The position numbers and the translations under genes are program-made. From Dendrophyllia cribrosa (lineage: Eukaryota; Cnidaria; Anthozoa; Scleractinia; Dendrophylliidae), in contig JAJLRJ010000006.1 in the NCBI GenBank assembly GCA_024195265.1, forward strand, positions 31,500,934-31,564,933: a stretch of DNA of 64,000 nucleotides, read 5' to 3'. The notes under the pieces are model-generated. The model saw nothing but the letters and a program-made list of their open reading frames with translations, had not been told where the DNA came from and made no database searches. Position 1 is the first letter of the stretch, and every line of letters begins with the position of its first letter. Shown here piece by piece: positions 24,401 through 36,400 of the stretch.

Positions 24401-27400
24401 TTTTGTAAAACAGCATAAATTAAAGAAGCAGGCGTGAAACGTGTTTTGAAATTAACAACTAATGCGAATAATGAAATTGCAAACATGTTTACGGGAAACG
24501 TGTTTCGTTGAAACATGTTTACATGTACTCTACACATGTTTCGGTGCTGATGTGAACACAGCTTAATTACATCACAATATTACAGAGATTGGTTATAGCG
24601 GCTACGGCAAAAGGAGAACGTGATCTTGCCGTTTGCGGTCTACTGTGGAAGAGGTACAAGTTGAGTTGTTACATAAGCTTTACGTACGTTAACTCACCTA
24701 ACAGCAAAAATTACAATAAAACAATCAATCCAATCTATAATGTTAGTTAAGCGTTACTAGTTGAGTTTGTGAGTCTTTCTGTTTTACATTTTAAATAATT
24801 CGTGAAAATGTGACAGCCCTGCAGTGTGATAATTTTACCAACACCTCGCTTCCTTCTTAGTTTCCCCTGTAGTTTGTGTTTAAATTTACATATTACCAGT
24901 CAGGGGCGTAGCCAGGACTTTTTCGCACAATCAATTTTAAAACACTCCCCGTACCTCCTCCCCCCACCTCCTCCCCCGACCTCCTCCCCTCACCTCCTCC
25001 CCCCACCTCCTCCCCCCACCTCCTCCCCCACATCCTCCCCCACCTCCTCCCCCCACCTCCTCCCCCCACCTCCTCCCCCACCTCCTCTCCCACCCTTAAG
25101 TCCCAAATCTTTCGTTTTTTTAGCCTTTTTCAGGTACGCACGTGCATACGTGCGTACAGGTAGCTACGTCCCTACCAGTCATTTGACATAGAATGTATGA
25201 ATGTAATTATTCATTTATTTTATTCAGATCAAGAAGATAAAAATAAATAGATAATGAAGGAAATAGTGATTTACCCAGTCTCGGTCCAGGCCCTCCCTAT
25301 CTGCAGGGCAAGTTAAAGGCTGGGCTTGAACTTCCTGCCTGTGGTTATAAATAAATAAAAAAGTAAATATATAAGTACAAAAATGAATAAATGGCAGATA
25401 AATAGATAAATAGATACATAAATAGATAAAAAAATAAACAGATAATAAAAAAACAAGCCCGGCCAATTTACTTAATTTACATGCTTTGGTATCTGCTGAT
25501 CTCCTGATTATTGAAGGTGTTGAAAGTGTGTTGAAACACAAATTTAAAAGGAACTCTATGACTTACGCTTGTCAAAGGGGAAGTATCATGACGGGTATTT
25601 TTACCTTTCTTGGTGAAAACCAAGCTACGATACCTTTCAAAATAACAATGAAACACCAAGAGAAAGAAATCAACCAATTCTTGAAAGAGGAAGAAATCAT
25701 GTTCCGTTCTAGCCCATTTTGGAGACGAAAATGTGAGAACTTGAAAAACACTGGGCTAATTTTTGTTGCAATTCATTTAGACCCAAACCGTCTTCGACTA
25801 GACACACTCAACGCCGTTTTGGTACATTGCTAATTTGTCCCACTAGACCATTATTTTTCGGTTTCTGTAATACGAAAACAATTTTTTGTGTTCAGTGAAA
25901 TGACACCAAATCCCCTAACACTTCCCCTTCAACATATAAGAGAAAACATTTTACAAAAGCCATAGATCAGAGTGGGAGTGTAATTGTATTGTGGAAATTA
26001 GCCGACGTCGCTGAGTGGGAGGAGGTTGGGAAAAAAAAACTAGGGGTGTAACGATTCACATTCCTTGCGATTCGATTTGATTCCGATTATTGCCTTTCGA
26101 TTTCGAATATTTCGATTCGATTATGAAAATGTTTCTTGCAGATAGTTTTAGACTTAGCTGTTGTACCGTCTATAGCCGGAAAACCATAATATTTCCACAC
26201 AGCTGATCTAAAATATGTAGGAGGATTCACGATTGCTTGGTCGTTCGTCGCCATGTTTGAGAACGTGGTAGAAGGGCAGCAATTTTACCAGGCAACACAA
26301 AACGCCTGCAACCGCTGCAACTGCAATCGTTACTGCAACTGCAAACGCCTTTGTTCGTCAATCAAAAACGCAGATTTTAAAGAGTTCTGAATTCTGATTT
26401 TACAATTTAATAACTCATTGGGGGCACCCAGGAATAAAAGGTATGCAAAAATCGAACCAAAATCGAAACGTGGAAGCAAAGAATCGTGAATCGAACAGAA
26501 TAGTCACAATCGCGATTAATCGAGAATTCGATAAATCGTTACACCACTAGAAAAAACCAACCCCGATGCTCAAATGAGCCAGTGTCAAAATAAAAGAGGA
26601 CGAAATCACCGGACAAAAATGCTTAAAAAGGATGGGAAAACTCCCTAGAGATTCAGTGATAGGGCGAAAGGCACATGCAGCGAGCAGCAGTAAAATAGAA
26701 TAACTGAACACTTTCGTGCCCTTTAAATGAATACACCCCTCTGTAACAGACCCGGTGAAACCCGACCCAGTGGACTTTTTTCCTCGACCTAGTGAAAATT
26801 TAGCCTCCTTGGTACCTGGTGAATATTTTGATTTTACCCGGCTATTCTTTTGCTTCCTTGGTGTGACTTTAACATACCCAGCGTATCTCTTTACTATTTG
26901 TTTGTTTGTAAAAGGCAAAGCAGCAACATCGACAAAAAAGAATAAGAAACCGATTGTAAAAAAAAAAAAGAAAAAGAACACTGCAGAGCGGAAAGGGGTC
27001 TGTCCCATGCCACAACAAGACCGTAAATATAAATGGCGGGAAACCCTGACGTTTTTTAACCAATAGGATGTCGAATTGTAAACACGTGACACTACAACTA
27101 CTGAACATACCAACGAGTCAAAGATGGCGGACACCAGCTCTGAGAAGGATAGCTCTTCGTCCTTGTCTGATTTTTCGGACAATAGTAGTACCGACTATGA
27201 CATCAGATCACATCCGAAAACGATACTGATACGTGTTCAGTGTAGCATTATATCATTTATTAGCTGATACGTGTTTAGTGTGTATTGACCTTAAGGCTAC
27301 TTTCAATACAGGGACGGCGTAACCGGGCCGGTTAAGTTAAGTTAAGTTAGGCCAGGATATATGTATGAAGTATTATATGTATCAAGCTAACAAAATCTAT

Positions 27401-30400
27401 CTGTAAACACTAAAAATACCTGTAATTTTACACTTGATCGAGATTTTTGTCTTTTTTTTTGACGAAATATCTCGTGGAGAATGCTAAAAATAGCATTTCC
27501 GAGCCTCCAGATTTCAAAACTTTTTGAGAGGGCATGCCCCCAGTCCCCCTAGAAGCTCGCGCCTCCGGCGCTCGCTTCATTCACCCCATTACAAAACCTT
27601 CAGATAAATATGAACACCCCTTCTAAAACCCCACCTACGCGCCTGCTAAGGCGGTGGCTATCTGTCATTAAGATTTAGATAACTGATTATTTTTTACCTT
27701 TGGAGGGAGGACTTAATATAGTATCACGGTAGAGTAATTATTGAATAAACCTGGTAGACAATTGAAAAAAAGGCGTGGAAAATTAGCCGACCCGGTGAAA
27801 AAATTAGCCGGCCTGGTGGCGTTTCATCGAAAACCTGGTGAGGATACAGAATCCACCGGGTCTGTTACAGAGGGGTGTATGAATGCAAATAAGTTTAAAT
27901 TTTGATTCAAAATCACTTTAAGAGAGCCTTTTTTCCCGGACCGCGTGAGAGGTGGCACATGATGGAAATTTTCCCTACCCTCATGTTTAGCTCAAAGATA
28001 GCCCATGGTGAGTCAATAAACGTGGTGGTATTTTTTTGCTCAAATCTATTTTTCATTTCTAGAAAATCTCAAAAACTCTAACGGTCCCCCATCGCCATGA
28101 TAGCCGAAATAAGAGCGCCGAATATGAGCACAATACAGGTTCTCATTAAAAGCGCACAGGGAAGCAAGGCTTTCCCAAATTTGAACAATTGTGTAGGAGG
28201 CATTAACAAATGATTTGAGCTAATAACAGGTTTTGTAGTTACATTTCTAAATTAACGGTGAGTGTTTGAAAATCGCTCATATTTCATTATTTAAAAATTG
28301 CATTTTGGAGCAGTTTTTCAAGAAACATTTTCCCTATGCGGTATAACTCAGAATCGCTTTAAATTGCGGTTTTGGAAACGTGGATATAGTGCTCTTTTCA
28401 AGGAAACTAAAAAACGTTTGGGCCTCTTATCTACTGTAAAGAAAAAGCTCGTGTCATTTCGAGGAAATCACAACATCGACTTGTCAACAACCGCAAATAA
28501 TCGAATAACGCTTGCTGTTATTGAAGCCAAAATGCCGACGAAAACTTATCGCTTTACACCATACTAGATCAGAGACATAGTATAACGAGCTTACCTTGCA
28601 TAGCCAGTGGTTGAAGGTTGGTTTTATCCCTATTTTCGTTTCAAATGGCCATCTTCGCTCGAGCAGGATTTATCAAATCACGCAATCAGTAAATGTTGCC
28701 GAAGGCACTTTCTGGAAATATCGTATTTCTCGACAGTTCCAACCATATTTCAACTTCCATACAGCTAGTTATCCAAGAGTCTTGTTTTCACAGTAAAAAC
28801 TTTTGATGTTTTTACTGTTTAAGTGTCAGACGATCAAAGATTTCACATTAGAGGAGAATGTCCCAACGATGGCGCGTCAACTTATGCATCGATATGCAAA
28901 TGAGTTGTTTCATTTGCATGTCACGCAACGACATGTTTCTCGCGTTTTTCGTTACGTTTAGAGCTATATTTCGCGGATTAGCGGAACTGTCGTGTTCAAC
29001 CCCACAAGGGGGAAAAGGGCCATGCGATTAAAAAGCCGCAACGATCAAGTCACATATGAGAATTTATCTAAACTCTGGCCACGACATCGAGACACCCGCC
29101 CAGATGAAAGATGCAATTCTCTCCTCCGGTGGAGTGTCGGCGGTTAACGTTAGTCTATGTGAATCAATCGCAGCTCCCAATACGCCATCCTTGAAGTTCG
29201 AAGGTATCAGTCAGCTAAACAATGTGGAGTACAACGATGACGGAATTCGGGTGTGGAAGGCGTATGGTACTGGCCCTGGAAAAGTTTTAAAGATCCAGTA
29301 TCCATCTCCGTCGGAGCTGCCCATTCTCACTACCAATCAACCACATTCAAGCACCTTTACTGCAATCAAGCCACGACGAACAAAAGTGCTGCCACAAGTT
29401 GATGATGATCAAGTGAAGCAGGATACACCCATCGCTGAAGACAGCCTCGCAAACGCAGAAGGGGCATTGTTTGCTTGTCCTGAAGACAGTCATGTCCAAT
29501 ATACACCAACTGATTCGGGTCGTCACCCCTTTGAGACGACCCGTCTTACCGGAAGTCGGGTCGTGAAGTTCGAAACGGAAGTTAACTACACTTACCGGAA
29601 GCCAGCATTGCAGATGGAGTGGGGGTGAAATAAGTTGACGGATCGTGACGACCCGACCAGGTCGTGACGACTCGTCGCAACAACAGTCGACCCGTCTCAC
29701 GGAAAAGTCAGTTCGTGAGAGACTGAAAAAATAAACAACACGAAACAAACGAGCGTGCTGGGACAAACAAGACAAATATGCATGTTTACCTCGTTCTAAA
29801 AGTGTGAGGCCACAAACACGCTTTTCCACAGGAAAGCAGGCGAAAACGTGACGCCGAACGAATAAACAAGCGCGCCAAAGTGGACCGAAAGTGTGGTTGC
29901 GTAAGACAACAACACAACATGAACCTTCCTCGTTCTTAAAGCGTGTGCACGAGAAAGCTGGAGAAAGGAAACATATTAAGCGTGTGCTCGGTTTTACACG
30001 ACCTGTCGTCGTGAAAGTCGACCGGACTCACCGGAATTGCGGTCACATGAACAACAACACAACATGAACCTTCCTCGTTCTTAAAGCGTGTGCACGAGAA
30101 AGGAAATATATTTAATAAGCGTGTGCTTCCACAGGGAAGCAGGCGAAAACGTGACGCCGAACGAATAAACGAGCGTGCGCGGCCAAAGAGGACCGAAAGT
30201 GTGCTTCCCGCTTTCGGTCACGTGATAGAGTTGTGTTGCGAGTTCGAGTTTTGTTTAAAAGCGTGCACATTGTTCTGAAGTGTAAAGCGGAGTAATTCGT
30301 CATCAAATCTGTTTTGTTCGAACCATCGAGTTGTGTTAAATGTCGTCCCATCGACATTTGGTTCTTTATGCGCCGGATATCCAGTGAGTTCAAGCGTCAA

Positions 30401-33400
30401 GCGAGAAAATTATTGAACCGCCGAGCGGTAAGCGTGTTCATCAACAACAACATCAACTGTGAATGACATACGAAAGACTCGTCCAAATCTACATCGAAAT
30501 GAGTGACAACGGACGGAGAAACCAAACACTGCCACTTTTTACGTCTAATATGTCCACGACTTCATCTAAGTCGAGCAAGAGTTCAATTTTGCGAAAGAAA
30601 CTGCAAGCCGAGAAGCTTGCCCTGGAGCTAAAAATGGCCGAGCGTGAGTGCGAAGAAGAAATCAAACTCTTACGCGACGAAGTACAGCAACGTGCAAAGC
30701 TTCTGGAACTTAAGAAAAGAGCCGAAGAATCAAGATTAGAGTATCAGTACGAAGATGCAATGGCCCGAGAGGAACGTTTGTCTAACAATGGAGATATTGA
30801 TGATGAAGAGCTGAGCGAATTGCCGTGTCTCGCGCTTAGAGTTCAATTCGGCTCCTAACACTCAGAATATTACTGGTGACAAACGACCTGGCGAACAAGG
30901 AAAGCGTGTTAATTCAGGGGAAGCAGCAGAAAGGGAAATTAATCCGAGTAAACGAGAAACAAGCGAATCATGTGGTAAAAAGGAACCAGCTTGGCGGGAA
31001 AACTGTGCCACAGGGAGCCCAAGTGTGTCAAACTTACATGTGGATGAACTGTTTGAGAAAATGCTTCCAGCTTTCATTAAAATAGTCAAACCAAACATCA
31101 TGAAATTCAGCGGAAATCCACTGGAGTACTCCAAATTCAAAGCAGCGTTTAAAGTGGAAATTGACAAAAGGGGAGTTTACGATGGAACAGAGCTAGAAAC
31201 TTAAATTTCTGTTACAGTGCAGGTCAAAATTAAGCGAACATCGCAGACGCAACGCACGTCTGACGCGTATATGCATTCTCTCTGATGCGTCTATATACGC
31301 GTCAGTGACGCGTGCGTCTATGCTTTTGTTATTCATTGTCATAAGTTTGCTTTGTGTGGCATTGTTGTGAAAAAGCGGCCACTAACAAGAAAAACATTTG
31401 CAAAGTATGAAAACGTCAGTTAAAGCTGTCATATTTCCAATCTTGCTCGCTTCACAAATAACTCATCGCTTGTTTATCAAGAAAAGAAAAAGGAATTTTT
31501 TGTTCTGGAAAAAGAAACTCACAGTTAATACTGAACCAAACAGCGTTTCAAACATCCAAGTATTCTTTGGATGTTCTTTGGTATTTGTGACCTGATTTAA
31601 TAAAACGTACACTAAGGCCCCGATCACACTAATGCGTTTTCAAAAGTCTCTGTTTTCATCTCGAAGAAAACGAAGCAAAATATTTTCACCCACACTAGCA
31701 TTTTCACATCATTTTCACCTGTCCACACTAAAACGGTCAAAAACGATGAAAACGACTGGGCCCGGGGATTGTGCATGTGTTAAAGGTGATAGATGCTGCG
31801 ATTTACGTCATGGTTTTCAAAAGTCTCCGTTTTCACCTGTCCACACTAGAGAATTTACGTCACTGTTTTCATATTGAAGTCTCCGTTTCACCTGTCCACA
31901 CTAGAAACGAAGCGTTTTCAAAAGTCTCCGTTTTCATCAGCATTTTCGGGTGTTTTAGTGTGGGCGATAGGCGAAAACGAATCAAAACGTATGCATTTTC
32001 AAACGAAGATGCATTGGTGTGGTCGGGGCCTAACAGATATCTGTTAAACAGCTTGAAAAAACAGATACGAAACGGATAGCAAACGGCCATCAAAAGCGTT
32101 TAAACGGTTTCTCAAACCGTTCGAACAGATGAGCAAATTTATCAAACGGATTGGCAATAGCATTAAAATGGTTTAACAAACCGTTCGAACGGCTAGGTAA
32201 AAATTCAAAACGGATAGGCATCAACATTACAGTGCAAACACTCGAACCGAGCCACTTGGAAGAAAATTCGCCAATCAGAACGTGTTTTGAGAACAAAGGA
32301 TGCTAAAGTTTTTGGTAAACAGACCAGACAGTTTCCTGAGAGGTCCGCAAGTTCAAGTAGTTTCAAATTTATTTTCAGATGTCTTGTCTAAATGCTGCAA
32401 CGGTATTGGTCTGTATTAATACCAAAAACTTTAGCATCCTTCATTCTCAAAACACGTTGTGATTGGTGAATTTTCTTCCAAGTGGCCCGGTTCGAGTGTC
32501 CGCACTGTAAACTATTCATCAAAACATTCAAACGGATAGCTATTTCAGTAAAACGGTTTCCTGAATCTTTAAAACAGTATGCATACAATGATCAAACGGA
32601 TGACATAAACAATGAAGCGGTTTCGTTACTGACCATGACTACGAACTCAGTTCATTCTACAGAAAAAATAGCCAAAACATCTTCGCGATTTGTTGTCTTG
32701 GCCAAGTTTATGCTCGATTACGTCAAGTTTCATTGCGACAATTCTCTCGTTTTCAAAGCCATCAATAATCGTTTACAGCTTAACGCAGCAGATCAAAGTC
32801 GTCCGAGTTTTCTATGAGCATAAAGGTTTCCATCTTCAATTGTAAATATCGAACACTCGCGAAACCAAACACAACTTATGTTTATTCCCAGCCCGAAGAC
32901 ACTCCAAACTTTCTGTGATGTTTTAACGCGGTGGAATACTTGGAAATGAAGGCTGAGAGTTTGGAAAAGCTTAATCTTAATTTGGTGAGTGAAACTACAA
33001 AGAAAATAGAGAATTTGTAGAAGCGCATAGTCTGTTTATAATACTTGTGACTTTCAGGTTTCAAATTACCGTTTTGACATACAGTGTGCAAATTCGGTGC
33101 ACTTTTACCACTTTCCCCAAGGGACCGCCATGCACTTTTTTTTTTACCGACAACAACAACAAACTTCAAAGGGCTGTAATTTTTTTTCTGCTTTTTTTAA
33201 TTTTCATTATACTTTAGTTACATTCAAGATTTATTTTAACAATAAGTAAACAGCTGCATGGAGTGGATAAAGAATTTTACACAGGAATTTTGCGTGACTA
33301 CTGCACTTGGGACTCCGGCCCGCTTGTTTACATTTCGTGAGCGAGCAGCGAAAAAAGAATTAATGTTTTGCAGTCTCTTACATAAAAGAAATCATGTTTA

Positions 33401-36400
33401 TCATTCCCTGGCCTTGAAATCAAAACCTTGTTTGATTCAAATAAATGGTAAAACGAGCGTGACTATCACTTATCGCACACTGCTGGCGTAGTCTACGAAT
33501 TAACGCCAGTCTGTCTGTGGTACAGCCATTCACTGCGAGCCATACTTTGAAAGAATTATTTTGCCGTTCAGCCATTCATAATCTTTATTTTTCACTTAGT
33601 TATGGTCGATTACCAGGCAGCAAACAAACTTGTGAACAAGAGTGCTTATTACCAGTCGTGTCAATAAATCAGTCGATTGATGATAGACTATGCCGCATAA
33701 TTACATGTATAATCCAAACACATTGTTTTGTGAAGCTGTTGTTTTGCGTTAAATCGCAACTCGATTGATTCCACGAGAGCTCATGCAGATTTTGTCGTTT
33801 GAACGGCCGCTTTAACGGATTGATTTTGCCATTCGAAATGGACAGCAAATAAACAGAACCGTTTAAACGGATAGCAAACGCTTTCAAGCTGTTAAACGGA
33901 TGTTTCCTAAATCAGGCCACATTTTATGAATCTCACTCGCTCGCTCGCTTCTCAGTTACCGCCGATGTAAACAAAGCTACGATGTATCATTTCCAATCTT
34001 GCTCGCTTCATAAATAACTCGTCGCTTGTTTATAAAGAAAAGAAAAATGAATTGTTGTGAGAAAGGATATCACAGCTAGTACTGAACCGAGTAGCGTTTC
34101 AAATGTCCAAGTATCCTTTAAGTTTTGTCTTTCATGAATCTTGCTCTCTCGCTCGCTTCTCAGTTACTGCCTCATGCAGATTTTGCCGTTCGAATGGCCG
34201 CTTTAACGGATTGATTTTGCCATTCGAAATGGACGGCGAATAAACGGAACCGTTTCAACGGATGCTAAACGGATAGCAAACGCTTTCAAGCCGTTAAACG
34301 AATATCCGTTAGTGTCAGTTTCCCAAATCAGGTCACATTTTATGAATCTCACTCACTTCTCAGTTACCGCTGATGTCAACAAAAATTCGATCACGCGATG
34401 AACTTTTTTCAAACTGCGGAGTGAAATCAACGGTGCGTGAAGCGGGCTGATTTTCAAGGCAATTTGAAAGGACGTCCGGGATCAATAGTACGATTTCTAC
34501 CTGAGGTCGGAAGTGCTCTTATGAGTCCGACTCCGTTGCCTATGAAAACCAGCCTTAAGTATAGCTAAATTTGTTTTTTTTTGCTACATAACTTTCCCTG
34601 CAGTCTTTAAATTTGATTATTATATTTAGTTTCATTCAAGATTTGTTTTAACATGAAGTTCAGAAAGAATTTTACACATGAATTTTGCGTGGCTAGTGTA
34701 CTTAGGATTTGAAGCAGCTTGCTTACATTAAAGAAACCATGTTCATCGACATTCTCTGGCCTTCAAGTCAAAGCGACAAACATGGTTTCATCGTCCTTCA
34801 ATGTAATAAAGTACTCGGTAAAGGCAGAGATGATAAAGGAAAACAATTAGCATAGATTGGCGTAAACAGTTAGCATAAGTTAGCAAAGATTCACAGAATC
34901 ATTGCAACAGGTGTGAGTTATACAGAAGTGTTGTTTTTGGTTTGAAATACTCTTGTATCTTTCATTTGATAATTTCTGTATAAATAGTATCGCTTCTTTC
35001 TGAAAGAGACCTGATAAAAACATTTCTTCGAGTTCATTTGAATTAGGCCGGCCCTCAATGCTCGGTTCCCGGCGAATAGCTTGGCCTAAAGTCTCAGCTA
35101 CAATGAGAGGCGACAAAGGATCGCCCTGTCTAACTCCCCCTTCAAGAACAAACGCTGGCGAAAACCAACCGTTGTTCGTGACAACTTTAGTTATGTCTGT
35201 ACATAAATAACTTTAAATTAATTACCCATCGCCGGAAATGCAGTCCCAGGTTAAAGCGATGTAGCACACGTTGTAAGAAATCGTAATTCACGCGATCGAA
35301 AGCCTTTTCCTGATCAAGACTGATAAATTTTCTTTGCATTGTACAATTTAAAACAAGCAGCAATGTCTGCTATTAAAAACACGGGTATTGAGAAGAATCG
35401 GCGATTAAATTTAAGATAAGTCGATATATTAAAAGCAAAACTTTCTAGAATTTTCTAGAATAATATCTTAACTTCCTAGGATCATATTTCATATCTTTAA
35501 TCTCTTGTCCAGAAGAATCAGAAGAATAAGCATTTTAAAACTCGTTGGCGTAACGCCACGAGTAATGAAGAATGTAAAACAGTCAACGGATTCTTCGATT
35601 GTGGAGCAGTTACATTATTGGGGCTACATGTATGCTTCGAATTCTTAATTTCTTATGTACACTTAAAGCCCGGTTTCACAAATGGTAGAGTTTGCTATCT
35701 TTTATGACCTTGAAGTTCCGGTTATGACAAGTGATATGATGTCACTTTGTGGTCATTTTTATCTGTGAATGCGGTCAATACGCGAAGCAATGTCTTTGAC
35801 TTCAAACTCAGTATGGAAAATTAAACCGATCTGTGGACTTCAAATGGATTTTTCAACACTTCCATAAACGCTACACCACGATATAAATGTGAAGTCATTC
35901 GAGAAAGCGCCAGCCTTATAATTAATTCATCTATTCTTAATCTCAAAAACACTTGAAACAGAAAAACTTGTCCGCAGGTTACTAACCACTTCTCGCCAAA
36001 CTTAAAACATGGGGAGATACTCTAAATACTTTTTGGGGACCACGTGCCGCTGGGACTCTAAAACCCTTACCCTATACAAAACCATACCCTTCACAGCCAC
36101 ACATACCTATATACCTTACAATAAAACTACCCCCCCCCCCCCCCCCCCTCCGGAAAAAGGGACACACGGCCAATTTTTAGGTCGGGCTGCTTTGCTAAGC
36201 CCGACCAACAAAACATCATTGTAAATGCATACCTCAAACTCTCTTTTCCCTTTCTTTAGAACGTAGTGCTATAAATAATACCAAAATAATTATTAATGTC
36301 CTGAAGCAACTAGTTTGACAGTTTGACAATCCAGATTGGACAAACATTAAAACACATCGTAAAGGATATTAGCCAAGCGTGCTTCAGCGTGCCAAATATC

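Noticed and set aside
24826..25191. Proline/serine-rich 121-codon frame
   Set aside because: Produced by the CCTCC minisatellite; the opposite strand gives an equal glycine-rich frame.
26547..27182. 211-codon minus-strand frame
   Set aside because: Spans the ends of two different mobile elements and a poly-A/T tract; no domain.
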